A DNA stretch of 58,740 nt. Origin: HGM04593 sp045661225 (GTDB taxonomy: Bacteria > Bacteroidota > Bacteroidia > Bacteroidales > Bacteroidaceae). The stretch is from positions 1 through 58,740 of the forward strand of contig JAZRFF010000033.1 in assembly GCA_045661225.1 (NCBI GenBank). Direction: 5' to 3'. The position numbers and the translations under genes were made by a program. Shown piece by piece: positions 51,175 to 58,740 of this stretch (positions are counted from its first letter, which is position 1; each line of letters opens with the position of its first letter). Under the pieces are notes generated by a model, which was not told the origin of the DNA, made no database searches, and was given only the letters and a program-made list of their open reading frames with translations.

Positions 51175-52602
51175 TCATTTACCTTCTCTTCGTTCAAGCA
51201 ACACAACATTCTCAACGTGATGCGTATGAGGGAACATATCCACAGGCTGCACCGCCGTTACCCTGTAATCGGCATCAAGCAACTGCAGGTCGCGCGCCTG
51301 CGTCGCAGGGTTACAACTCACATACACTATACGTTCAGGAGCCGCAAACAAGATAGTATCTATCACGTCATTATGCATTCCTGCGCGCGGAGGGTCGGTT
51401 ATAATAACATCGGGACGACCGTGCTCGTTTATAAAATCGCGGGTCAGAATATCTTTCATATCCCCCGCAAAGAAAGTCAAATTATCAAAGCCGTTCAGTT
51501 CGGCATTCACACGCGCATCGACAATAGCGTCCTCGACATATTCAATGCCCACCACTTTGCGCGCTTTCGAAGCCACAAAATTAGCAATAGTACCCGTACC
51601 CGTGTAAAGGTCATACACAACCTCATTGCCGCTGAGCCCGGCAAACTCGCGAGCCACTTTATAAAGATTGTACGCCTGACGGCTATTGGTCTGGTAGAAA
51701 GATTTAGGACCTACTTTAAAGCGCAGCCCCTCCATCTCTTCATATATAACGTCCGTACCCTTAAAAGTAACAACCTCAAGGTCGCCGAAAGTATCGTTGC
51801 ATTTGTTGTTCACGACATAAAGCAACGACGTAACTTCAGGAAACTCATCAGCCACAAATTGTAAAACTTTTTCCAACTGAGCAAGCTCATCGTCGTTAGT
51901 CACCCGAGCCTGCACGAGCAGCATCACCTCACCCGTCGTCGAAGTGCGCAGCATCATATTACGCAACACACCAACCTGCGAGCGCAAATCGAAGAAAGGC
52001 ACCCCTTCCCGGTTCGCAAAATCGCGTATAGCATTACGCAAACGATTATTAAGCCCCTGCATCAACGCACACTCCTCAATGTCGAGCACCTTGTCAAATG
52101 CACCCGGAATGTGGAAACCAAGAGCATTCATATTTTCATATTGCACGTTATTCGCAACCTCTTCCCAAGTGAGCCAACGCTTGTTACTGAAAGTAAACTC
52201 CAATTTATTGCGGTACTCACGCGTCTGCTCCGAGCCCAAGATAGGCATCACAGGCGGAATTTCGACCTTGCCTATACGGGTTATCGCATCGACAACCTGC
52301 TGTTGTTTGTACTTAAGCTGGTGCTCATAGGCCAGACACTGCCATTTACAGCCGCCGCAAACCCCATAATGTTTACAGAAAGGCTCACTCCTCTCGGGCG
52401 AGTATTTATGAAATTTCACAGCCTCAGCCTCGGCGTAGCTATGCTTTTTACGTCTCAGTTGAAGGTCGACCACATCGCCGGGTACCACATAGGGAACAAA
52501 CACCACAAGGTCATTCACTCTCGCAAGAGCCTTACCCTCGGCCGCCACAGCGGTAATTTCCACGCCCTCGAGCAGTGGAAGTTCTTTCTTTTTTCTTGCC
52601 AT
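51175..52602 (-). CDS. rlmD: 23S rRNA (uracil-5-)-methyltransferase RlmD
   Basis: Methylates U1939 of 23S rRNA at C5 using SAM. The 475-residue protein has an N-terminal TRAM domain (about 1-65), a 4Fe-4S motif CKHYGVCGGCKWQC (about 78-91), the SAM loop VYDLYTGTGTIANF, DPPRAGMH (motif IV) and YVSCNPATQARDL with the catalytic Cys. Another member of the family, RlmCD or TrmA-like, is possible, but the cluster and length favour RlmD. It heads the unit with the RluA-like gene. Confidence 0.92.
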   Translation of the reverse strand: MARKKKELPLLEGVEITAVAAEGKALARVNDLVVFVPYVVPGDVVDLQLRRKKHSYAEAEAVKFHKYSPERSEPFCKHYGVCGGCKWQCLAYEHQLKYKQQQVVDAITRIGKVEIPPVMPILGSEQTREYRNKLEFTFSNKRWLTWEEVANNVQYENMNALGFHIPGAFDKVLDIEECALMQGLNNRLRNAIRDFANREGVPFFDLRSQVGVLRNMMLRTSTTGEVMLLVQARVTNDDELAQLEKVLQFVADEFPEVTSLLYVVNNKCNDTFGDLEVVTFKGTDVIYEEMEGLRFKVGPKSFYQTNSRQAYNLYKVAREFAGLSGNEVVYDLYTGTGTIANFVASKARKVVGIEYVEDAIVDARVNAELNGFDNLTFFAGDMKDILTRDFINEHGRPDVIITDPPRAGMHNDVIDTILFAAPERIVYVSCNPATQARDLQLLDADYRVTAVQPVDMFPHTHHVENVVLLERREGK

Positions 52603-52671
52603 TATAATAAATACCTGTTTTTAATCCTCGCTTGCAACCTGCGCAAAGTACTGCAAGTTATAAATTCTACG

Positions 52672-52679
52672 CGAAGATA
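52672..52679 (-). promoter_or_regulatory. -7 box TATCTTCG of the rlmD unit
   Basis: Minus-strand TATCTTCG followed by CG, 69 nt before the rlmD ATG. Confidence 0.5.
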
Positions 52680-52760
52680 ATGCGAAAATCCCGATAAAAC
52701 ACCATTTTAACAAACGAACTTATTTTTTTTGAATTATTGCGCGATATTTTTCCACATAAA

Positions 52761-52791
52761 TTTCGGGTTACAAACATTTTTGTTATATTTG
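52761..52791 (+). promoter_or_regulatory. Promoter of ppdK
   Basis: TTTC at 52761-52764 (near TTTG), 19-nt spacer, TATATTTG at 52784-52791 followed by C. The leader of about 90 nt shows no obvious hairpin. Confidence 0.7.
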
Positions 52792-52886
52792 CAAATTAGT
52801 TGAGTGTGCGTTTTCAACAGCACGCCGACGACCTAAACTTTTAAAACAATTTTTTATTTATCAACAAACAATAAACTCAAAAATTT

Positions 52887-55610
52887 ATGGCAGACAAAAG
52901 AGTCTATACCTTTGGTAACGGTCTTGCTGAAGGTAACGCGTCAATGAGAAATTTGTTAGGAGGTAAAGGTGCTAACTTGGCCGAAATGAACCTTATCGGC
53001 ATTCCTGTCCCTCCCGGATTTACCATTACAACAGAGGTTTGTGGCGAATACTACAGCCTGGGTAGAGAGAAGGTTATCGAGCTCCTCAAGGAGGAAGTTC
53101 AGGCCGCAGTAAGAAACATCGAGAATTTGATGAACTCTACATTCGGCGACCCCACTAACCCATTGTTGGTATCGGTACGTTCGGGTGCACGCGCATCTAT
53201 GCCCGGTATGATGGACACCATTCTTAACCTTGGTCTTAACGACATCGTTGTTGAGGGTCTTGCAAAGAAGACCGGCAACGAGAAGTTCGCTTGGGACTCT
53301 TACCGCCGTTTCGTACAGATGTACGGTGACGTGGTTCTTGGAATGAAGCCCACAAGCAAGGAAGAGATTGACCCATTCGAGGCTATTATCGAAGAGGTTA
53401 AGAAAGAGGCAGGCGTTGTACTCGACAAAGACCTTAGCGTAGAGTCTTTGAAGGAGCTTGTTAAAAAGTTCAAGGCTGCCGTTAAGGCACAGACAGGCAA
53501 AGACTTCCCGACCGATGCTTACGAGCAGTTGTGGGGTGCAGTTTGCGCTGTGTTCGAGTCTTGGAACAACGAGCGCGCTATCCTTTACCGTCGTATGGAG
53601 AAAATTCCCGATGAGTGGGGAACAGCCGTTTCGGTTCAGGCAATGGTATTCGGTAATATGGGTGAGACATCGGCTACCGGTGTATGCTTCTCACGCGACG
53701 CTGCTACAGGTGAGAACCTCTTCAACGGAGAGTACCTCATCAACGCACAGGGCGAGGACGTTGTTGCCGGAATCCGCACACCTCAGCAGATTACAAAGAT
53801 TGGTTCTCAGCGTTGGGCTGCATTGCAGAACATCAGCGAGGAGGAGCGCGCAAGCAAATATCCTTCAATGGAGGAGGCTATGCCCGAAATCTACAAGGAG
53901 CTTGACGCTATCCAGACCCGTCTCGAGGACCACTACAAAGATATGCAGGATATGGAGTTCACCGTTCAGGAGGGCAAAATGTGGTTCTTGCAGACACGTA
54001 ACGGTAAGCGTACCGGTGCAGCGATGGTAAAAATCGCTATGGACCTCTACCGCGACGGCATCATCGACGACAAGACTGTTCTTAAGCGTATGGAGCCCGA
54101 GAAGCTCAACGAGCTACTCCACCCCATCTTCGACACAGCAGCTCTTGCAAAGGCTAAGGTTATCGCAAACGGTCTTCCCGCATCTCCCGGTGCAGCTACC
54201 GGCCGTATCGTATTCTTCGCCGATGACGCTGAAAAGTGGCACGAGGACGGTGAAAAAGTTATTCTCGTTCGCATCGAGACCTCTCCCGAGGACCTCGCAG
54301 GTATGGCAGCCGCTCAGGGTATCCTTACCGCACGCGGCGGTATGACCTCTCACGCAGCCGTTGTTGCACGTGGTATGGGTAAGTGCTGCGTATCGGGTGC
54401 TGGAACACTCGTTATCGACTACAAGAAGCGCACTTTGTCGGTTGACGGCATCACATTCAACGAGGGCGACTACATTTCGCTCAACGGTTCAACAGGTCAG
54501 GTTATCGAGGGCAAGGTCGAGACAAAGGCTCCCGAGCTCAGCGGTGACTTTGCCGAGCTTATGAACATCTGTGACAAGTACGCACGTTTGGGCGTACGCA
54601 CAAATGCCGACACTCCACACGATGCACAGGTAGCACGCGACTTTGGTGCAATCGGTATCGGTCTTTGCCGTACAGAGCATATGTTCTTCGAGGGCGAGAA
54701 GATTAAGGCAATGCGCGAGATGATTCTTGCCGAGACAACAAAAGAGCGCGAGGTTGCTCTTGCAAAGTTGTTGCCATTCCAGAAGGCTGACTTTGTTGGC
54801 ATCTTCAAGGCAATGGAAGGCCTGCACGTTACCGTTCGCTTGCTCGACCCCCCTCTCCACGAGTTCGTTCCCCACGATGCAAAGGGCCAGCAGATGCTCG
54901 CCGAGGCTATGGGCAAGACCGTAGAGGCTGTTCAGCGTCGTGTTAAGTCACTCGAGGAGTTCAACCCGATGCTCGGTCACCGTGGTTGCCGTTTGGGTAA
55001 CACATACCCCGAGATTACCAAGATGCAGACAACTGCAATCCTTGGCGCAGCTCTCGAGCTGAAGAAAGAGGGCAAGGTTATCTACCCCGAGATTATGGTT
55101 CCCCTTGTAGGTATCATCAACGAGTTCGAGGAGCAGAAGAACGCTATCGTTGAGGCAGCCGAGGCATTGTTTGCAGCCGAAGGCGACCGTGTAGAATACA
55201 CAATCGGTACAATGATTGAGATTCCACGTGCAGCCCTCACCGCTGACCAGATTGCACAGCAGGCTCAGTTCTTCTCATTCGGTACAAACGACTTGACACA
55301 GATGACCTTCGGTTACTCTCGTGACGACGTTAACTCATTCTTGCCCATCTACCTACGCAAGAAGATTCTCAAGAACGACCCATTCCAGGTACTCGACCAG
55401 ACAGGTGTCGGCCAGCTCGTTGAGATGGCAACAACCAAGGGTCGCAGCGTTAACCCCGAGCTCAAGTGCGGTATTTGCGGCGAGCACGGCGGTGAGCCCG
55501 AGTCTGTTAAGTTCTGCCACAGAGTAGGTTTGAACTACGTATCTTGTTCTCCTTTCCGCGTGCCCATCGCACGCCTTGCTGCTGCTCAGGCTGCAGTTGA
55601 GGAGGCTTGA
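52887..55610 (+). CDS. ppdK: Pyruvate, phosphate dikinase
   Basis: Interconverts pyruvate + ATP + phosphate and phosphoenolpyruvate + AMP + PPi, a central enzyme of anaerobic PPi-linked glycolysis. The 907-residue protein has the ATP-grasp nucleotide domain (VYTFGNGLAEGN..., LLGGKGANLAEM), the swivelling phosphohistidine H489 in GGMTSHAAVVARGMGK, and a C-terminal PEP/pyruvate barrel with GFGTNDLTQMTFGYSRDD (core SFGTNDLTQM) and C861-G-I-C864 GEHGG. Length matches the family (~880-910). Codon use is strongly biased toward TAC, GAG and GGT, suggesting high expression. It is monocistronic. Confidence 0.97.
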   Translation: MADKRVYTFGNGLAEGNASMRNLLGGKGANLAEMNLIGIPVPPGFTITTEVCGEYYSLGREKVIELLKEEVQAAVRNIENLMNSTFGDPTNPLLVSVRSGARASMPGMMDTILNLGLNDIVVEGLAKKTGNEKFAWDSYRRFVQMYGDVVLGMKPTSKEEIDPFEAIIEEVKKEAGVVLDKDLSVESLKELVKKFKAAVKAQTGKDFPTDAYEQLWGAVCAVFESWNNERAILYRRMEKIPDEWGTAVSVQAMVFGNMGETSATGVCFSRDAATGENLFNGEYLINAQGEDVVAGIRTPQQITKIGSQRWAALQNISEEERASKYPSMEEAMPEIYKELDAIQTRLEDHYKDMQDMEFTVQEGKMWFLQTRNGKRTGAAMVKIAMDLYRDGIIDDKTVLKRMEPEKLNELLHPIFDTAALAKAKVIANGLPASPGAATGRIVFFADDAEKWHEDGEKVILVRIETSPEDLAGMAAAQGILTARGGMTSHAAVVARGMGKCCVSGAGTLVIDYKKRTLSVDGITFNEGDYISLNGSTGQVIEGKVETKAPELSGDFAELMNICDKYARLGVRTNADTPHDAQVARDFGAIGIGLCRTEHMFFEGEKIKAMREMILAETTKEREVALAKLLPFQKADFVGIFKAMEGLHVTVRLLDPPLHEFVPHDAKGQQMLAEAMGKTVEAVQRRVKSLEEFNPMLGHRGCRLGNTYPEITKMQTTAILGAALELKKEGKVIYPEIMVPLVGIINEFEEQKNAIVEAAEALFAAEGDRVEYTIGTMIEIPRAALTADQIAQQAQFFSFGTNDLTQMTFGYSRDDVNSFLPIYLRKKILKNDPFQVLDQTGVGQLVEMATTKGRSVNPELKCGICGEHGGEPESVKFCHRVGLNYVSCSPFRVPIARLAAAQAAVEEA

Positions 55611-55637
55611 TAAAAAGCTAACCCTTATTAACAATAG

Positions 55638-55668
55638 AGCGGGCGGTGAATTTCACCGCCCGCTTGCT
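55638..55668 (+). terminator. Terminator of ppdK
   Basis: AGCGGGCGGTGAA (55638-55650) and TTCACCGCCCGCT (55652-55664) pair over 13 bp; the centre pairs probably open as a loop. TGCTTT follows. Confidence 0.88.
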
Positions 55669-55762
55669 TTATATATATATTATAATGTACGCGCGAGAGA
55701 GGCATACCCCGGTCGACTACAACACCATAAGTTCGGAGTTCATTTATTACACAAAGAAAGCC

Positions 55763-56446
55763 CTACAGCCTCACCACCTCGACCACGCGCAGTACCCCAT
55801 CGCTCGAAACACAGAAACGCACGTCACACCCCGCAAACGGCATTCCATACACCCGTTCAGGGTCTCCGTGGAATTGCGGTCGCGGGTCAAACTCAAGCAC
55901 TTTCAGCAACACAGCACACTCGTCGGCCGAAAAAGCCCCACGCAATTCATCGGGAAAAACCACCTCAAGCGTACGCCATTTTTTTTCGTCGACAAAACCA
56001 CTGCGCACCCCCACGTGAGCATCGCAATACTCCACATAAGGCTTAATATCATATATAGGCGTACCATCAGCAAGGTCGGCACCCGCAACAACAAGCGTCG
56101 GCCCATCGGTGCCGCACTCCACCCCCACAAGACGCACCGACGACAGCCCCAGCGCATTAGGGCGGAACGGAGAACGCGTGGCAAAAACCCCCATATACTC
56201 GTTACCCCCCAACAACGGTGGACGCACAAGCGGCGACCACTCGCCACAAGCCTTACCGTTCAGCGAAAAGCCCCATACAAGCCAAAGAAAATCGAACCCG
56301 TCGATACCACGCAACGCATCGACGTTCCTGTAGGCCGGTTCAAACACAATTCTGCCCTGCAGCTGCGGCACAAGCCCACTCTGTCGCGGAATGCCGAACT
56401 TTGTAGGCAACAACGTATGATAGTATGCAATGGGAGTAATATTCAT
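55763..56446 (-). CDS. trmO: tRNA (t6A37-N6)-methyltransferase TrmO
   Basis: Methylates N6 of threonylcarbamoyladenosine 37 in tRNA-Thr, SAM-dependent. The 227-residue protein has the TsaA/VirR barrel: FGIPRQSGLV, the RGIDGFDFLWLVWGF strand pair, and GVFATRSPFRPNALGLSSVRL, the family's conserved SAM-binding block. DLADGTPIYDIKPYVEYCDA is also typical. It is convergent with ppdK and isolated. Confidence 0.93.
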   Translation of the reverse strand: MNITPIAYYHTLLPTKFGIPRQSGLVPQLQGRIVFEPAYRNVDALRGIDGFDFLWLVWGFSLNGKACGEWSPLVRPPLLGGNEYMGVFATRSPFRPNALGLSSVRLVGVECGTDGPTLVVAGADLADGTPIYDIKPYVEYCDAHVGVRSGFVDEKKWRTLEVVFPDELRGAFSADECAVLLKVLEFDPRPQFHGDPERVYGMPFAGCDVRFCVSSDGVLRVVEVVRL

Positions 56447-56625
56447 AGTATTGTAATTTTGCCGATGCGAATTTAATCACGCTAAACGAGAATACAAACA
56501 ATTTAACAAGAGCAAACAGCTCCCACCACAAAAAAAACGCCACAAAGTGCCACACGCAATAAAGTCACAAGAGCCAATGAGATAAATTAAACAACAAAAA
56601 CTTTATCAAATTACAAAAAAAAACG
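56447..56625. other. AT-rich intergenic region between trmO and the structured RNA
   Basis: About 180 nt with A-runs. It should hold the trmO promoter, but I see no clear minus-strand TAnnTTTG. No ORF or strong hairpin. Confidence 0.4.
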
Positions 56626-56633
56626 TATTTTTG
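56626..56633 (+). promoter_or_regulatory. -7 box TATTTTTG of the structured RNA
   Basis: Perfect TAnnTTTG. Transcription would start near 56640, immediately before the first hairpin of the RNA. The -33 position reads TTTA. Confidence 0.65.
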
Positions 56634-56639
56634 TAATTG

Positions 56640-56873
56640 CAACCCCGCAAGGGGTTTGTGACATACGGAAAAACAGTACATTAGCTTTACTATCTTACTG
56701 ATGGGAGCATTGCTCCGGCAGGGAACACCCTGTCAAACTTGGCGGTTAAATCAAAGAAAGAATAGAAGCAAAGTTGGTGTCTGCGCTATAAAGCGTGGAC
56801 AACTTGCATATTCTTCTTTCGGGTACGCCAAGACCTCATCAGTGGATAATGCAGTGTTGTCCACTTTTTTTAT
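56640..56873 (+). ncRNA. Structured non-coding RNA of about 235 nt, family unassigned
   Basis: Hand pairing gives a compact fold. Hairpin 1: AACCCC-GCAA-GGGGTT (56641-56656), a GNRA loop. A long-range helix P1 pairs ACTGATG (56697-56703) with CATCAGT (56837-56843) and encloses three helices: GGAGC-ATT-GCTCC (56704-56716); GGCAGGG-AACA-CCCTGTC (56717-56734); and a rod closed by CTTGGCG (56738-56744) with CGCCAAG (56826-56832), continued by GAAAGAA/TTCTTTC, GAAGC/GCATATTC and AAGTTG/CAACTT, with CGC/GCG at the tip. A terminator hairpin follows directly. No ORF of note lies inside. It may be a known Bacteroidales RNA family (6S-like or Bacteroidales-1 type are candidates); I cannot decide by eye. 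Confidence 0.75.
56842..56871 (+). terminator. Terminator of the structured RNA
   Basis: GTGGATAA (56842-56849) pairs with TTGTCCAC (56857-56864), followed by seven T. Its 5' arm overlaps the last two bases of helix P1. Confidence 0.85.
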
Positions 56874-56988
56874 TCCCAAAAAAGACAAGCCACTGTAACC
56901 CAAACAAATGTACCGTGCCATTGTTCTTTGATTTATTTTACATTCAATTATTTTTTAAAAAGCTGCTGTTAACATAATTTAACTAAAC

Positions 56989-56996
56989 GGGGGGGG
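56989..56996 (+). repeat. G8 homopolymer at the -33 position of the next gene
   Basis: Eight consecutive G in an otherwise AT-rich region. The last four G (56993-56996) are exactly 19 nt before the -7 box TAAATTTG at 57016. Confidence 0.9.
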
Positions 56997-57015
56997 TAAT
57001 TAAAATTGCTTGAGT

Positions 57016-57023
57016 TAAATTTG
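57016..57023 (+). promoter_or_regulatory. -7 box TAAATTTG of the secreted-protein gene
   Basis: Perfect TAnnTTTG followed by C; leader about 52 nt to the ATG at 57081. The usual TTTG at -33 is replaced by the G8 tract. Confidence 0.6.
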
Positions 57024-57080
57024 CGACGAATTATACATCATAATGTTTTTTTAGTACAACTTAATTATAAAACATATTTT

Positions 57081-58484
57081 ATGAGAAAATTTACTTTATT
57101 AGTAGCGTCTTTGTTCATCACATTAGGCGCAATGGCACAAACATTCGTAGCGCCCGTAGAGGGAGGATTCTACAAAATTAAAGGAGACAGCCAAACATAC
57201 CCCTGGCTGACAGCGCAAGTTACATCAGGAGGCAATGTTGTTGTATCGGCAAACGAAGCCGACGCTGCAATATTCCAAAAGACAGCAAATGGCCTTATGG
57301 CAGTTTCAACAAAAAAGTATCTCGGTTATGCCGGCGGTAAATTCACCTACAGCGACTCCGAGTTAACCATAGAGCTTCGCAATACCGGAAGTGCAGCAAA
57401 CAGCGAAGGCAAATATGTCATTGTTTCCGGTGGCAACTATATGTACAACAACAATACCGATGGCATTGTACACGAATCAAGCGCTTGGTTGGATATAGAG
57501 AGACTTTGGGGCTTTATTGAGTGCGTAGACCCATTTGACGGAAAAATTTACGCCCTCGACTCATATATGGATTATCTTTACCACAACACCAATGGTTCAA
57601 CCGACCTTTATGCAAACGGTTCATTCCAGGGTACAGTTGACACAAGAGCACTTTGGTTGTTCGAAGGAGTAACATATGGCGTATATAACATTAAAAACGT
57701 ACACACCGGTTGGTATGTTGGCAGCAACGGAAAAATGACAAACGACGCCAACAATTACGGAAGATTCGAGATTACCACACAGAACGTAGAAGATGGCGAA
57801 TTGCGTAACGCCGAAGCAGGTAAATACTTTATTAAGTTCGAGGGTGCCACAAACTATAATTGCTTGCACTCTACAGCAAATGTCGTAAAACCGTGGGTAG
57901 GTGCCGGCCTTGGCAACCAATACTCATTTATCAATGTTGAGGAATTTGCGCACACACTCACTGTAGGCAGTGCCGGTTGGGCAACACTTATCCTTGGCTT
58001 TGACGCTGTAATCCCCGCCGAGGTTGAGGCTTACACCGTTTCAACTGTTGAGGACGGTTACGCAAAAATGGTGCCTGCAACAGGCGTTCTTGCTGCAAAC
58101 ACAGGTATTCTTGTAAAGGCCGCTGCCGGCAACTACGATTTTGCTTACACAACCGATGCTGCTGACGTTACCGAGAGCGCTCTTGAGGGTACATTGTACG
58201 ATACAGCAATCAGCGGTTATGTTCTTGCAAACGGCGATAATGGCATTGGATTCTACGCTACAGCGGACGGCTTTGTAAACAACGCCAACAAGGTATATTT
58301 GCCCGCAACAGCAATGTCGAGCGCAGCATTCTACGGCTTCCTCTTCGAGGGTACAACAGGCGTTGAGAATGTAGTTGTTGAGAACGGTGCACAGGTAATC
58401 TTCGACCTTACAGGCCGCCGCATCGACGCAATAAACGCAGCCGGTATCTACATTGTAAACGGTAGAAAAGTGCTGGTTAAGTAA
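57081..58484 (+). CDS. Secreted protein with C-terminal type IX-like sorting tail
   Basis: A 467-residue protein with a signal peptide (MRKFTLLVASLFITLGAMAQ). The body has repeated short blocks that look like beta-trefoil or similar lectin-type repeats: GGFYKIKGDSQTYPWLTAQ, TKKYLGYAGGKFTYSD, YGVYNIKNVHTGWYVGSNGKM and GKYFIKFEGATNYNCLHS, followed by a beta domain (about 310-425). The end, IFDLTGRRI...GIYIVNGRKVLVK, is the C-terminal sorting signal used with the type IX system or its Prevotella-type variant. No catalytic motif is seen; binding to glycans or other cells is a guess. Start at 57081 because the frame to 57006 precedes the promoter. Confidence 0.8.
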   Translation: MRKFTLLVASLFITLGAMAQTFVAPVEGGFYKIKGDSQTYPWLTAQVTSGGNVVVSANEADAAIFQKTANGLMAVSTKKYLGYAGGKFTYSDSELTIELRNTGSAANSEGKYVIVSGGNYMYNNNTDGIVHESSAWLDIERLWGFIECVDPFDGKIYALDSYMDYLYHNTNGSTDLYANGSFQGTVDTRALWLFEGVTYGVYNIKNVHTGWYVGSNGKMTNDANNYGRFEITTQNVEDGELRNAEAGKYFIKFEGATNYNCLHSTANVVKPWVGAGLGNQYSFINVEEFAHTLTVGSAGWATLILGFDAVIPAEVEAYTVSTVEDGYAKMVPATGVLAANTGILVKAAAGNYDFAYTTDAADVTESALEGTLYDTAISGYVLANGDNGIGFYATADGFVNNANKVYLPATAMSSAAFYGFLFEGTTGVENVVVENGAQVIFDLTGRRIDAINAAGIYIVNGRKVLVK

Positions 58485-58487
58485 GAA

Positions 58488-58520
58488 CTGTGGTTGATAA
58501 GTTTACTTAATCAAACACAG
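58488..58520 (+). terminator. Hairpin after the secreted-protein gene
   Basis: CTGTGGTTGATAAG and CTTAATCAAACACAG (58488-58520) pair with two mismatches around TTTA. There is no T-run, so termination is uncertain. Confidence 0.5.
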
Positions 58521-58545
58521 CCGCACGTGAAGCACTTGCGCGCAG

Positions 58546-58566
58546 CGAAAGGTACTGGTTAAGTAA
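58546..58566 (+). pseudogene. Second RKVLVK-stop tail, gene remnant
   Basis: CGA AAG GTA CTG GTT AAG TAA encodes RKVLVK-stop, the same final six residues and stop as the preceding gene (58464-58484), with synonymous differences. A stop codon lies five codons upstream in frame, so only a fragment remains. Confidence 0.55.
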
Positions 58567-58604
58567 TTTTTAGACCTTAATTAAGAACGAGATATTTAGA
58601 GAGT

Positions 58605-58632
58605 ATCGTGGCGGGCTACCGCCTGCCACGAT
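58605..58632 (+). other. Hairpin in the leader of the last partial gene
   Basis: ATCGTGGCGGGC (58605-58616) pairs with GCCTGCCACGAT (58621-58632) over 12 bp with a TACC loop. It is followed by GCTAAAAATA, not a T-run, so it is either a leader structure or a weak terminator. Confidence 0.6.
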
Positions 58633-58673
58633 GCTAAAAATATAAACGATAAGAAAAATCATAGAAAAAAGAT

Positions 58674-58740
58674 ATGAAAAAGAATTATGTATCTCCTCTT
58701 GTATCAGAGGTAAACGTAGAGGCTACAGAGTCAATGCTTG
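58674..58740 (+). CDS. Small peptide of the MKKNYVSP type (partial, C-terminus missing)
   Basis: The frame opens at an ATG at 58674 and runs to the window edge, reading MKKNYVSPLVSEVNVEAT and a few more residues. Short Bacteroidales peptides that begin MKK-YISP-V-V- are common near secreted proteins, but their function is mostly unknown. About 22 residues are visible; no signal peptide is evident. It is downstream of the sorting-tail protein and a hairpin. Confidence 0.6.
   Translation, partial: MKKNYVSPLVSEVNVEATESML

Overview
The window looks like a chromosomal segment of a gut-type Bacteroidales (phylum Bacteroidota). Many promoters carry the phylum-specific -7 box TAnnTTTG, sometimes with a TTTG about 19 nt upstream. 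Shine-Dalgarno sequences are weak. The gene content fits: a Wzi-family capsule protein, a type B L31, BspA-like leucine-rich repeats, a DUF2027-Smr protein, a fused NfnAB-like flavoprotein, DUF5063, and a secreted protein ending in a GIYIVNGRKVLVK-type sorting tail. The genus cannot be fixed by eye; Prevotellaceae, Muribaculaceae or a relative is plausible. I saw no tRNA, rRNA, CRISPR array, insertion sequence or prophage.

Layout. 0-2.9 kb: a YbhFSR-like ABC exporter, truncated by the window edge. 3.0-6.9 kb (minus): an operon of periplasmic L-asparaginase, an outer-membrane porin and a Dcu-type C4-dicarboxylate transporter, probably for asparagine-to-aspartate conversion and fumarate/succinate exchange. 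7.1-11.2 kb: a SpoU rRNA methyltransferase, a GH20 hexosaminidase and a beta-barrel protein. 11.3-20.1 kb: a phosphate regulon with a two-component system, a Na/Pi cotransporter with PhoU-like tail, a second copy of the beta-barrel protein, and pstSCAB. Two transcription units here share an 11-bp direct-repeat Pho box placed identically relative to the -7 box. 20.2-24 kb: GNAT, Wzi, a small lipoprotein and a LolC/E-like permease. 24-27.3 kb (minus): ftsE-like, aspartokinase, lysA. 27.5-29 kb: a membrane LytTR regulator and purN. 29-33.7 kb (minus): pepT, DUF2027-Smr, a leucine-rich repeat protein, queA with a triplicated upstream repeat. 34-45 kb: fructose-bisphosphate aldolase, a lytic transglycosylase, NfnAB-like fusion, serS, L27/L21, trxB, a LolA-like protein and FtsK. 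45.3-48.5 kb: DUF5063, a DEDDy exonuclease, RlmI, L31 and an orphan. 48.6-52.6 kb (minus): acyltransferase, peptidoglycan-binding protein, RluA-family pseudouridine synthase, RlmD. 52.9-58.7 kb: pyruvate phosphate dikinase, TrmO, a strongly structured non-coding RNA, a secreted protein with a type IX-like tail, and the start of a small peptide gene.

Most of the window is ordinary core metabolism and translation. The signals that named features do not explain are: the structured RNA at 56.64-56.87 kb (three closed hairpins inside a long-range helix, own promoter and terminator); the G8 tract at the -33 position of the next gene; the duplicated RKVLVK-stop tail downstream of that gene; the three tandem ~84-bp repeats upstream of queA; and the Pho-box pair. 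No computation was run: all families are recognised by motif reading, and structures by hand pairing.
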